Origin: DAXETY01 sp051155755
GTDB taxonomy: Bacteria; Desulfobacterota; Desulfobacteria; Desulfobacterales; SG8-13
Assembly (NCBI GenBank): GCA_051155755.1
Contig: DAXETY010000093.1
Span: forward strand, 1 to 39,172
Length of the DNA stretch: 39,172 nt
Direction: 5' to 3'
In this document: one piece after another, positions 15,561 to 23,990 of the stretch
Position numbering within the stretch: the first letter of the stretch is position 1
Layout: the number at the start of each line of letters is the position of its first letter
Translations under genes and position numbers: made by a program
Notes under the pieces: model-generated
The model's database searches: none
Told to the model about the DNA's origin: nothing
The model's input: only the letters and a program-made list of their open reading frames with translations

Positions 15561-15749
15561 TCAACTGTTTTTGGCGGCATAGATCAGCACCAGTCCCATC
15601 AGCATCAAAGCCAACCCCAGTTTCCGCAAGGTTGCATCCGGCATTTCGGACACCTTGTGAATCCACGATTTCATCCGATCGGGAAACGCGAAATAGGGCA
15701 GTCCCTCAACAATCATCACCATTCCGAAAACCGCAAGAAAATATGCCAT
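15561..15749 (-). CDS. DUF2065 small membrane protein
   Basis: A 62-residue protein with two hydrophobic helices, at about residues 2-22 and 43-58, separated by a polar loop with KLGLAL. This is the YjeT/DUF2065 pattern; the function of the family is unknown. GGAG lies upstream of the ATG at 15749, and queA begins 28 nt after its stop, so it may head the queA-tgt transcript. Confidence 0.85.
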   Translation of the reverse strand: MAYFLAVFGMVMIVEGLPYFAFPDRMKSWIHKVSEMPDATLRKLGLALMLMGLVLIYAAKNS

Positions 15750-15846
15750 AATTTCAACTCCAACCTGAATTGGACACCCTACCCCTATACCCGGATCCGG
15801 CCGGGTTTGTCAAAAGCGCCGGGGAATAATTGGACGGCCGACCGCA

Positions 15847-15874
15847 TTGACAATACGTCCATTGGCGCTAACTT
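15847..15874 (+). promoter_or_regulatory. Candidate sigma-70 promoter for the phosphatase gene
   Basis: TTGACA at 15847-15852, a 16-nt spacer and TAACTT at 15869-15874, about 78 nt before the ATG at 15952. The -35 is consensus and the -10 is weak. This supports transcription starting well ahead of the upstream 31-codon reading frame. Confidence 0.4.
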
Positions 15875-15951
15875 GGGCAGAGAAAATTGCCCGATTGTTC
15901 GAAGGCTTATAACGTCCGTTTTACATTCCAACCCAAAGAAGGTTTCCGTCC

Positions 15952-16047
15952 ATGTCCATTCGCGCTCGCAAGGCTTTTTCGTGGCGCATCGCGATCCACT
16001 ACGCGTTCATCATCGCGGTGTTGACCATATACGGAGGGCAGGTCTGA
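15952..16047 (+). other. Upstream in-frame reading segment ending in TGA (possible lost N-terminus)
   Basis: An ATG at 15952 opens 31 codons in the same frame as the phosphatase at 16054, ending at TGA 16045-16047. The peptide has a basic start (MSIRARKAFSWR) and then a hydrophobic stretch (IAIHYAFIIAVLTIYG), i.e. a plausible first transmembrane helix. It may be the interrupted N-terminus of the downstream gene, a leader peptide, or a recoded codon. Confidence 0.5.
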
Positions 16048-16053
16048 CCGTTC

Positions 16054-17514
16054 ATGGCGACGCTGCCCCCCGTGACGCTGGGGGCCATCATCATGAGTGC
16101 TTTTGTCGTTGCGGCGGGAGCACGACCGTGGCTGCTCCGCCGCCTGGTGGCTTCCGCACCGATCTCACGGCAGCCCCGCCGGCAGTTTACGGTTGAATTC
16201 GGTATGTGCCTGGTGGCCGGCCTGCTGGCGACCGCCTTCAACACTGCAGTTTTCGATTTTCCCCTGGGCAGTGGAATCAGTCTGATGTTCGGCTGCGCAG
16301 TGGCCGGCTTTTTCCTGTCCCTGGACATGTCCCTGATTCGAGAGCGGGTGATTATCCTCGAATCCATGGATACCAACGAAAGCCTGCCGCCGCCGAAACG
16401 CCTGTTTCCCGTAACGCGCAAATTTTCCCTGGTCGCCCTGGCCACGGTACTTTTCGTGGCCATGGTCATCGTGCTGGTGATCTCGCGCGACATCGTGTGG
16501 CTGTCAAAAATCGAACAGACCCCGGAGGCCTTCTGGGAGGCGCAGTTGTCGGTGACCTACGAAATCTTTTTCGTGATGGGCGTGCTGCTGATCATGATCA
16601 TCAACCTGATCATTTCCTACGCCCGCAACCTGCAGCTGCTTTTCCGAAACGAAACCCGGGTCCTGGAACGTGTCGGTCTGGGAGATCTTTCCCAGTTCGT
16701 TCCGGTGACCACCAATGACGAATTCGGTTTGATTGCCGATTATACCAACCTGATGATCCGGGCATTGCGACACCGCATCGAACTGCTCGGCGCCTTGAAG
16801 CTGGCCGAAGAGGTGCAGCGGAGCCTGCTGCCGCATACGCCGCCGCAACTGCCCGGTCTGGAGATTTCCGGTACCAGTCTGTATTGCCAGGAAACCGGCG
16901 GGGATTACTTCGATTACCTGCCGCTGACCGACGGCCGCCTCGCCATCGTGGTCGCCGATGCATCCGATCACGGTGTCGGCGCGGCTCTGCACATGAGCGG
17001 CGCACGCGCGTACCTGGTTTTCGGAGCCCGCCATTATGACAGCCCTGCCGACCTGTTGAACCGCATCAACGAGCACCTGGTAAATGACAGTGCCAACACC
17101 GGCCGCTTTGTTGCCGCTTTCATCCTGGAAATCGATACCACCCGGCACCGGCTTCGCTGGGTGCGTGCGGGTCATGAGCCGGGCCTTCTCTATGATCCAC
17201 AGGGCGATCGTTTCCATCTTCTCGACGGTGAGGGGCTGGTACTGGGTGCGGATCTCGATTACCGCTACCGGGAATCGGTCCGATCGGAGTGGCCCGCAGG
17301 CAGCGTGATCGTCATCGGCACCGACGGGCTGCACGAAACGCGCAATACAGACGGAGAGATGTTCGGCCGCAAGCGGCTCCAGGACATCATCCGCCGCCAC
17401 GGCAATGAAGGCGCGGAACGCATCCGGGATGCCGTCATCGAAGACATTCGACGGTTTCAAGAAGGAGCCCGGCAGGAAGATGATTTGACCTTGGTGGTCG
17501 CCAAACTCCAGTAG
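16054..17514 (+). CDS. Membrane-anchored SpoIIE/PP2C-type serine phosphatase
   Basis: A 486-residue protein with five hydrophobic helices in its first 190 residues (near 3-22, 50-68, 73-93, 122-149 and 166-190). A HAMP-like linker (LERVGLGDLSQFVPVTTNDEFG) and a C-terminal SpoIIE/PP2C domain follow. Metal-binding motifs are present: ETGGDYFDYL, DASDHGVGAALHM, RAGHEPGLLY, GTDGLHETR and the final QEDDLTLVV. Such enzymes dephosphorylate STAS antagonists, and a STAS/kinase pair lies 6 kb downstream. Five helices would put the N-terminus outside; adding the upstream segment makes six. The ribosome binding site (GGAGGG) is 16 nt from the ATG, further than usual, so the start is uncertain. Confidence 0.85.
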   Translation: MATLPPVTLGAIIMSAFVVAAGARPWLLRRLVASAPISRQPRRQFTVEFGMCLVAGLLATAFNTAVFDFPLGSGISLMFGCAVAGFFLSLDMSLIRERVIILESMDTNESLPPPKRLFPVTRKFSLVALATVLFVAMVIVLVISRDIVWLSKIEQTPEAFWEAQLSVTYEIFFVMGVLLIMIINLIISYARNLQLLFRNETRVLERVGLGDLSQFVPVTTNDEFGLIADYTNLMIRALRHRIELLGALKLAEEVQRSLLPHTPPQLPGLEISGTSLYCQETGGDYFDYLPLTDGRLAIVVADASDHGVGAALHMSGARAYLVFGARHYDSPADLLNRINEHLVNDSANTGRFVAAFILEIDTTRHRLRWVRAGHEPGLLYDPQGDRFHLLDGEGLVLGADLDYRYRESVRSEWPAGSVIVIGTDGLHETRNTDGEMFGRKRLQDIIRRHGNEGAERIRDAVIEDIRRFQEGARQEDDLTLVVAKLQ

Positions 17515-17605
17515 AAATGGCCCTTTTCCCCTTGAGCTGCGTTCTGCGCGGGTTTCCGGCTGCGACATACTTACGTGTGCTTTTTAAGGCAAACTCCTTG
17601 TAGGC

Positions 17606-19720
17606 CTACAGCACCTTGAACACCACCAGGGTGAGGTCGTCTTCCTGTTTGCGGGCTCCCCGGAAGGCGGCGACATCTGCGATAATCGCCGCAGCGAGCG
17701 TTTCGGCCGGAAGATGGGCGTTCGCCCGCACAACGGCCTGGAGCCGACGGCGACCGTACATATGACCTGCGGGATCGAAAGTTTCCGGAATGCCGTCGGT
17801 GATCATAAGGCAGATCTGACCGGATTGCAGCCGATACCGCCGCATCTCGAAGGCCGCCTCCGGAAAAATCCCCAGCGGCATGCCCTGCCCGCCCAGTTGT
17901 TCGAACCGGTCTTCCTTCGGCAGATATAAAAGTCCGGGTTCGTGGCCGGCACGAATCCAGCCCAAGGCGCCTTCTTCCGGATCGACTTCGGCGTACGCCA
18001 GGGTGAGAAATTGCCCGGAGTCTTCCACATCCCGGCAAAGCGCCGCATTGGTGTCGGCCAGCACCTGCACCGGGGTTCCCGGCAGGGCGGCCCGCTGGCG
18101 CAGAAACGCCCGCGCCGTCGTCATCAACAGCGCCGCAGGGATGCCGTGTCCGGCAATATCGCCCACCACGATCGCGAACGCGCGCCGATCGGCTGGCGCT
18201 GATTCCAGATAATCATAATAATCTCCGCCGGTTTCATCGCAGTAGATGCACCGGGCGGCAATGTCGAAACCCGGAACATTCGGATTGCCGCCAGGCAGCA
18301 GACTGTGTTGTATCTCACGAGCCATCTCCAGGGATTGTCGCAGAATCCGTTTTTCCTTGAGCTCCGGTCCGACCCGGTTGAACACCTCGCCCATGACGCC
18401 GAACTCATCCCTGGAGCGGATATCGACCCGGGCGTCAAAATTTCCGTCCGCCAGCTGCCGCGCCGCGTTCACCAGAGACCAAACCGGCCGGGTCACCTGT
18501 CGGGAAAACGCCAGCGCCATCAGAACAATCAACACCAGAATGACCCCGAGCAGGTATTGGGTCGACCGGATCACATTGTCGACGTTACGAATCACTTCGG
18601 CTTCGACCTGCCGCACCGGTTCGATGATTTTCTCATACGGCATGATCAGCAGGAAAAAGGACCGCTCGGATTCCGCTCCGTAGACCCAGAGGCAGTCACA
18701 ATCATCAAAGCGCATTCGACGAATATTTCCGCGCCCGTTCATCACGTCTTCGAGCATGGCGTCAAAGCTATCGGTATCTTCCGAGTAAAGTCGCTGCGGC
18801 TCAATCACCGCCCGCCAGCTCCGCCCCCGCCTGTCACCGGCCTCATCGCGGGCCAGTATGAACACCTCCGGATTTTCCGCCGAAGTTCCCAGGGGCAAAA
18901 AACAAAGAAACCCCCGGGACTCCGGCGGCAGATTTTTGACCAGCAGCTCGTGGTCGACCAGTCTGCCGACCGGCACGAAGATCGCGCTGACCCCGGCCAC
19001 CGCTCCGTCCGGACGGCGGACCCCCCGTCCGGCTGCCATGACCACCTGTCGGGTGGCCGGATCGACAAAGGGCGCCGACCAGCGAATTTCCGTCGATGCA
19101 ATCAACGTTCGATACCAGTCCCGGCCGCGAGGATCATATCCGCGGGGCAGTGATGTGGTGGCCGGGTAGATGCTCACCAGTCCGTTTTCCAGATTGACGC
19201 TTTGCCAGAGGATCGTCTCCGGCAATCGCCGGGCCAGGGGACGATAGATCTCCACCAGCGGTTGCAGGCGAGCGGCGTCTTCGCCCACCACTTCGGGGGA
19301 TACTCCAGGGGCGGTATGAAACGCCTGGGTCTCGTAGGATACTTTTAAAAACTGGAGACCGCCGTTGCGGCCTTCCCGGTAATGAAAAGACGAGGGCAGC
19401 GATTCGTTCGCATGGCTGCTGCCGGCGGCTCCCAACGGCCCGGAGGCATCCGGTCGCTGGGCCAGCAGGCGCTCGACACGTTCACACTGGGCCAACAGGG
19501 CCATTTCCACCTGCCGGCGGCTTTTCCAGAGCACCAGCGAATAGGCATCCACGGTCAACTGCAGTCTGTCGCGAGTTTCCGCCACCAGGTGTTCGGCGGT
19601 GCGGGAGACCATTGTCTGGCGGAACTGCTCGATGCTGCGGACCCCCAGAACACGCATCAACAGGATCGGTCCCAACGAGATGGCCAGCATCAATGCGAGC
19701 AGTTTCCAGCGAAACTTCAT
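17606..19720 (-). CDS. Cache-HAMP-SpoIIE/PP2C sensor phosphatase
   Basis: A 704-residue receptor phosphatase. It has an N-terminal membrane helix (residues about 7-27) and a large periplasmic double-Cache-like sensor to about residue 370. This carries the dCache-like run SIYPATTSLPRGYDPRGRDWY. A second helix (about 386-404), a HAMP domain (to about 457) and a PP2C/SpoIIE domain with ETGGDYYDYL, GDIAGHGIPAALLM, RAGHEPGLLY, TDGIPETF and KQEDDLTLVVF follow. The catalytic half is clearly paralogous to the convergent phosphatase next to it, so the two may report different signals to one partner-switching module. GGGAG precedes the ATG at 19720. It is divergent from the ABC transporter gene. Confidence 0.92.
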   Translation of the reverse strand: MKFRWKLLALMLAISLGPILLMRVLGVRSIEQFRQTMVSRTAEHLVAETRDRLQLTVDAYSLVLWKSRRQVEMALLAQCERVERLLAQRPDASGPLGAAGSSHANESLPSSFHYREGRNGGLQFLKVSYETQAFHTAPGVSPEVVGEDAARLQPLVEIYRPLARRLPETILWQSVNLENGLVSIYPATTSLPRGYDPRGRDWYRTLIASTEIRWSAPFVDPATRQVVMAAGRGVRRPDGAVAGVSAIFVPVGRLVDHELLVKNLPPESRGFLCFLPLGTSAENPEVFILARDEAGDRRGRSWRAVIEPQRLYSEDTDSFDAMLEDVMNGRGNIRRMRFDDCDCLWVYGAESERSFFLLIMPYEKIIEPVRQVEAEVIRNVDNVIRSTQYLLGVILVLIVLMALAFSRQVTRPVWSLVNAARQLADGNFDARVDIRSRDEFGVMGEVFNRVGPELKEKRILRQSLEMAREIQHSLLPGGNPNVPGFDIAARCIYCDETGGDYYDYLESAPADRRAFAIVVGDIAGHGIPAALLMTTARAFLRQRAALPGTPVQVLADTNAALCRDVEDSGQFLTLAYAEVDPEEGALGWIRAGHEPGLLYLPKEDRFEQLGGQGMPLGIFPEAAFEMRRYRLQSGQICLMITDGIPETFDPAGHMYGRRRLQAVVRANAHLPAETLAAAIIADVAAFRGARKQEDDLTLVVFKVL

Positions 19721-19948
19721 TTCGAGCTCCCTTCAACCGGGGTTTTACTTGTCAATTTGAAGACATCTGCGGTAGTGATTACCATAAAGCATTCAATGCA
19801 GCAAAGCCTCCGGCCGACAGTAGGCCGTCCTGCAAGGCTCGAGCTTATCGGCGCCAGCACGCTGCGACATGGTCAGTAAAGGCGCTGCCGGTCCGCTGGC
19901 CGCCTATACCGCTGCGCCAATCGAACGGACCGCAAAAAGGAATCCCCC

Positions 19949-22453
19949 ATGGACCCATCCGAGCAACCGGTCGTCAAACGATCCTTGTTTTACTGGATAC
20001 GCACCACCGGTCTGAAGCTGCAGTTTTTACTGATCCTGATCATCCTGGTGACCGTCTTCGCACGGGTGGTGCCGTTGGAGATGCAAAAACGCATCATCAA
20101 CCAAACCATCATGTTGAGAAAAGTGGATCTGCTGCTGATTTACTGCGGAATCTATCTGGGTGCGGTGATCCTGCAGGGGGGCTTGAAGTACCTGATCAAC
20201 TATATCCAGACCCTGCTGGCCCAGCGGGCCCTGGCCGGGATGCGCCGGGATTTGTTTCGATACACCTTGACCCTGCCGCTGAATTTTTTCCGCAAAACGC
20301 AGCCGGGAATGGTGGTGGCCTCCCTGATCACGGAGCTGACCACCTCGGGGAATTTCGTCGGCATGGCCATCGCGGTGCCGGTGACCAATATTTTGACCCT
20401 GTTGGCCTTCGCCGGATACCTGCTGTGGTTGAACCCATTGCTGGCCGTTCTCTCGTTGAGCATTTACCCGATTGTCCTGCTGCTGGTACCGTACCTGCAA
20501 CGCCGCGCCAACCAGTTGAATAAAAAACGCGTGGACACCACGCGCAAAATCTCGAGCCACGTCGCCGAAGCCGTCACCGGCATTCATGAAATCCAGGGCA
20601 ACGGTGCCTTCAAAATCGAATCGGACAAATTCGAACGCCTTGTCAAAAAACTGGAAAAAATCCGCGTGGTCTGGACCCTTTACTCCCAGGGCATCAAGGT
20701 GCTGAACAATTTCTTCACCAATCTAAGTCCGTTTCTGGTGTTTCTGGTGGGTGGCTATCTCGCCATGCAGGGCCGCCTCGAACTGGGCGCCCTGGTGGCA
20801 TTTCTTTCGGCCCAGGAAAAGCTCTACAACCCCTGGAAGGAGATGATCGAATTTTACCAGGTTTACCAGGACGCATCGGTGCGCTACTACCGGACCATGC
20901 GCGCCTTCGACGTCGCCCCCGAATACACCCTGGAGCCGAAGGGACGCAAACCCTACGCGCTGGAAGGAGACCTCGACGTAAACGATCTGTCCTTCGAGGT
21001 CGAAGGCGGCGTGCGGCTTCTGGACGGCATTTCTTTTTCCATGCGGACCGGCGAACACCTGGCCCTGGTGGGATATTCGGGCAGCGGCAAGAGCACCCTG
21101 GCCCAGTGCATCGGCCAACTCTATCGCTACACCGGCGGCCAGATCCGAATGAGCCACCGGGAAGTCTCGGATTTGTCGAAAAAAGACATCGTTCAGAATG
21201 TGGGATTCGTTTCCCAGAGTCCGTTCATCTTTACGGGAACCATCGAAGAGAATCTTCTCTACGGCTGCCGGGCCATGCAGAACGGTGCCGGAACGCAACT
21301 TCCCCAACGCGACGACATCATTTCCGTGCTGCAACAGACCGGCATTTTCGCAGACGTGTTGCGCTTCGGCCTGAATGCCGTCCTTTCGCAGGCACAAGAC
21401 CCGGAACTGGTGAGCCGGGTGCTGCGTGCGCGGCAGAATTTCCAACGCGATTTCGGCCGGGAGCTGGCGCCGTACGTCGAATTCTTCGAGGAAAACCGGT
21501 ATCAGTATTATTCCAGCATCGCGGAAAACCTGATCTTCGGAACACCGGAAACCACGCGCTACCAGCCGGCCCATCTGATCCGAAACGACGAATTCCTGCA
21601 CTTTCTGAAAGAAGTGCAGCTGACCGATCCCCTCCTGGGATTGGGCCATCGTCTGGCCGGCCAGATCGTGGACATCCTCGGCGACCTCCCTCCGGATTCG
21701 GTTTTCTTCCAGCAAAGCCCCATCACGCCCGAAGAGTTGGAAATCTACAAGCCCCTGGTGGAAAACATTCGCAAAAGCGCACTGGAATCGATCCCGGAAC
21801 CGGACCGCAGGGCGCTTTTGACGCTGGCATTGCGCTTTGTCCCCGGGATTCATAAAATCGCCGCGTTGTCGGAATCCCTGGAACGCCGGATACTGGATGC
21901 ACGCTTACGGTTCCGTGAAAAAATTCGCCGTGAGCATCCGGAAGCGGTCACCTTCTTCCAGAAAGAGAGCTACATCGATTCACAGACATTACTGAACAAC
22001 ATGCTGTTCGGAAAAATCAAACAGGTCAACCCGCAGGCCCAGGAAAAAATCAATCAGAGCATCGTCCACCTGCTGATCGAGGAAGATTTTCTGGAAACCA
22101 TTATCGAAATCGGTATGCAGTACGACGTCGGCAGCAAGGGCGACAATCTCTCCGGTGGACAACGCCAGAAGCTGGCCATTGCCCGGGCACTGCTCAAAAA
22201 TCCCCGCTATCTGATTATGGACGAGGCCACCTCGGCGCTGGACAACCGATCGCAAGCCCGGATTCAGAACCTGCTGGAGACTCGCTGGAAGGGCAAGAGC
22301 ACGGTTATCGCCGTGGTCCACCGTCTCGACATCGTTCGAAACTTCGACAAGGTGGCGGTGATGAAGGCCGGTAAAATCGGCGAAATTGGTACCTACAAGG
22401 ATCTGATCAACCGGAAAGGAATGCTTTATGAACTCGAATACGGGAAACCCTGA
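19949..22453 (+). CDS. ABC exporter (permease plus ATPase) with expanded nucleotide-binding domain
   Basis: An 834-residue half-transporter with an ABC_membrane-type permease (about six helices, residues 20-300), then an ATPase. Walker A GYSGSGKST is at 375-383, the Q-loop Q423 in GFVSQSP, signature LSGGQRQK at 734, Walker B LIMDEATSALD with D758/E759, and the H-loop H791. All catalytic motifs are intact. Walker A to signature spans about 354 residues; about 105 is usual, so roughly 245 residues are inserted. The post-Q-loop element (ENLLYG, N435) recurs in the insert as ENLIFG (N527) and NNMLFG (N684). AAGGA precedes the ATG. The stop overlaps the next gene by 26 nt. The substrate is unknown. 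Confidence 0.9.
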   Translation: MDPSEQPVVKRSLFYWIRTTGLKLQFLLILIILVTVFARVVPLEMQKRIINQTIMLRKVDLLLIYCGIYLGAVILQGGLKYLINYIQTLLAQRALAGMRRDLFRYTLTLPLNFFRKTQPGMVVASLITELTTSGNFVGMAIAVPVTNILTLLAFAGYLLWLNPLLAVLSLSIYPIVLLLVPYLQRRANQLNKKRVDTTRKISSHVAEAVTGIHEIQGNGAFKIESDKFERLVKKLEKIRVVWTLYSQGIKVLNNFFTNLSPFLVFLVGGYLAMQGRLELGALVAFLSAQEKLYNPWKEMIEFYQVYQDASVRYYRTMRAFDVAPEYTLEPKGRKPYALEGDLDVNDLSFEVEGGVRLLDGISFSMRTGEHLALVGYSGSGKSTLAQCIGQLYRYTGGQIRMSHREVSDLSKKDIVQNVGFVSQSPFIFTGTIEENLLYGCRAMQNGAGTQLPQRDDIISVLQQTGIFADVLRFGLNAVLSQAQDPELVSRVLRARQNFQRDFGRELAPYVEFFEENRYQYYSSIAENLIFGTPETTRYQPAHLIRNDEFLHFLKEVQLTDPLLGLGHRLAGQIVDILGDLPPDSVFFQQSPITPEELEIYKPLVENIRKSALESIPEPDRRALLTLALRFVPGIHKIAALSESLERRILDARLRFREKIRREHPEAVTFFQKESYIDSQTLLNNMLFGKIKQVNPQAQEKINQSIVHLLIEEDFLETIIEIGMQYDVGSKGDNLSGGQRQKLAIARALLKNPRYLIMDEATSALDNRSQARIQNLLETRWKGKSTVIAVVHRLDIVRNFDKVAVMKAGKIGEIGTYKDLINRKGMLYELEYGKP

Positions 22454-22961
22454 AACCGGTGCTTCATGTGAATATGAAGAGAACCTGGGGATATTGAGGC
22501 AAGTGGATTTTTTCTCCGGACTGCCTCTGGAAGCCACCAAGGTATTTGCCTTTCTTTGCGACCGCGAACACTTCCGTAAAGGCGATTTGCTGTTCGAAGA
22601 GGGCGATGAAGACGGCAAAGCCTACTATTTCATTTCCGGCAAGGCCGAATTGCTCCGCCAACACGATGCTCAATGGGTGACCCTGCGCGTCTTCGAAGCC
22701 GGCGACTTCATTGGGAGGCTGGCCTTGCTGGGCAACGTGCGTCGTCTGTTTACGCTGAAAGCCGCCGAAGATCTGACCTGTCTGGTTTTGACGAAAGAGA
22801 AATTCAGCCGGGCATTGGAACAGTTTCCCGACCTGATGTCAAAACTCATCAAAGTCGCCGTGCAAAATGTCAACGACTGGGAGAAGGGCTTTTTGAAAAT
22901 CTGTGTCGCCGATGACCAGTGCGGCGCATACCGCGGCAGAACCGGTGTAAGTCTTGTCTGA
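22428..22961 (+). CDS. Cyclic-nucleotide-binding domain protein
   Basis: A 177-residue protein with one cNMP-binding beta-roll (residues about 25-140; FRKGDLLFEEGDEDGKAYYFISGKAELL, given as the family's opening strand block, and GDFIGRLALLGNVRR as the phosphate-binding cassette region). The cassette lacks the standard R-x-A arrangement, so nucleotide binding is uncertain. No DNA-binding helix-turn-helix follows, unlike CRP/FNR. It starts 26 nt inside the ABC exporter gene behind AAGGA and is therefore probably co-translated with it. A role in gating or regulating that exporter is the simplest reading. Confidence 0.85.
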   Translation: MNSNTGNPETGASCEYEENLGILRQVDFFSGLPLEATKVFAFLCDREHFRKGDLLFEEGDEDGKAYYFISGKAELLRQHDAQWVTLRVFEAGDFIGRLALLGNVRRLFTLKAAEDLTCLVLTKEKFSRALEQFPDLMSKLIKVAVQNVNDWEKGFLKICVADDQCGAYRGRTGVSLV

Positions 22962-23078
22962 GGGTTGCAATCGTGATAAGAAGACGACAAAAGGGTCGTT
23001 CACCGCGGCATCGATCCGGCGAAAACCGCTTTCATGCGAAACGGGACTTCGCAAAACCGAATACAAAGCGAACTTTTC

Positions 23079-23510
23079 ATGTCCGACCCCTACTGTTTTG
23101 AATTAAAGAACGAAATCGCCGAACTCGAACGACTCGGCCGCCGGCTGGAACAATTCGGCAACTCGGTGGGTCTGACCAAAAAGTGTTTATTTCAAATCAA
23201 CCTGGCAATGGATGAGCTGTTCACGAACATCGTCACCTATGGCTATCCGGATGAGGGCACCCATCAAATCCAGTTCGAAATCTCGATGAACGACGGCGAA
23301 GTGCTCATCCGAATCGAAGACACCGGCGTACCGTTCGACCCGGCCAACGCGGCGATCCCCGAACCCGAAGCGGCGATTGAAAATTGCAAGGTCGGTGGTC
23401 TCGGTCTGCATCTGGTACGCAAGTTAATGGACGAAATCCGCTACGAACGAAGCGGAGCCAAGAACATCACCACCCTGAAAAAGAAGATTGAACCGTCCAC
23501 GGATTCCTGA
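23079..23510 (+). CDS. RsbW-type anti-sigma serine kinase (HATPase_c)
   Basis: A 143-residue GHKL ATPase. The N box MDELFTNIVTYGY, the G1 box IEDTGVPFDP and a G2 region GGLGLHLVRKLMDEIRYER are all present. Members phosphorylate STAS antagonists and sequester sigma factors or other targets. The STAS partner follows 53 nt downstream, and two PP2C phosphatases lie nearby, completing a partner-switching set. No sigma factor gene is in the window. The start is uncertain: the ATG at 23079 gives the standard N-terminus, while one at 23034 is also open; neither has a strong ribosome binding site. Confidence 0.88.
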   Translation: MSDPYCFELKNEIAELERLGRRLEQFGNSVGLTKKCLFQINLAMDELFTNIVTYGYPDEGTHQIQFEISMNDGEVLIRIEDTGVPFDPANAAIPEPEAAIENCKVGGLGLHLVRKLMDEIRYERSGAKNITTLKKKIEPSTDS

Positions 23511-23563
23511 CGCAACGCGCTCGGATCCGCCGAAACCTTCTCGTGGCAGGGAGAGGAGATTAG

Positions 23564-23914
23564 ATGGAAATTCAGGAAACCCAAAAAAATGAAGTCAAAG
23601 TGTTTCGGCTCAGTGGCAGACTCGATTCGAACACATCCCCCACGCTGGAAAAAAAAATCAATGAAGCCATCGAAAACGGCGTCAAAAACATGGTGGTCGA
23701 CTTTGAAAAACTGGACTACATTTCCAGCGCCGGCCTGAGGATCATTCTGAAAACCACCAAGGATCTGAAAAAAAGGGACGGTGCCATCGTTTTGTGTGCC
23801 ATGCAGGATTATGTAAAAGAAGTGTTTGAAATCGCCGGTTTCGACTCGTTCCTGCCGATTGTGCCCGAGGTCGATGACGCCGTGGCCAAAATCGAGGAAG
23901 AATCCACTTCCTGA
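23564..23914 (+). CDS. STAS-domain anti-sigma factor antagonist
   Basis: A 116-residue single STAS domain (SpoIIAA/RsbV type). The phosphorylatable serine is in DYISSAGLRIIL, the strongest signature of the family. It would be phosphorylated by the adjacent RsbW-like kinase and dephosphorylated by a PP2C partner. The segment GRLDSNTSPTLEKKI and the C-terminal FEIAGFDSFLPI also fit. GGGAGAGGAG precedes the ATG. Confidence 0.93.
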   Translation: MEIQETQKNEVKVFRLSGRLDSNTSPTLEKKINEAIENGVKNMVVDFEKLDYISSAGLRIILKTTKDLKKRDGAIVLCAMQDYVKEVFEIAGFDSFLPIVPEVDDAVAKIEEESTS

Positions 23915-23929
23915 AATTACCGCCCCGCG

Positions 23930-23947
23930 GACCGATTTCCATCGGTC
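23930..23947. terminator. Stem-loop between convergent STAS and PqqD-like genes
   Basis: GACCGAT-TTCC-ATCGGTC is a perfect 7-bp stem with a 4-nt loop, 16 nt after the STAS stop codon. No T tract follows on either strand, so it may be a weak or Rho-assisted terminator. Confidence 0.35.
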
Positions 23948-23990
23948 AAATCAGGTAGAACCTAAATTCTGCCGTTGCAGTCCCCTCCAC

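Noticed and set aside
16048..16090. Selenocysteine insertion signal after the TGA at 16045
   Set aside because: A hairpin can be drawn, but a membrane-edge position, GC-rich chance pairing and the nearby ATG make it too weak to call; it is kept only as an alternative.
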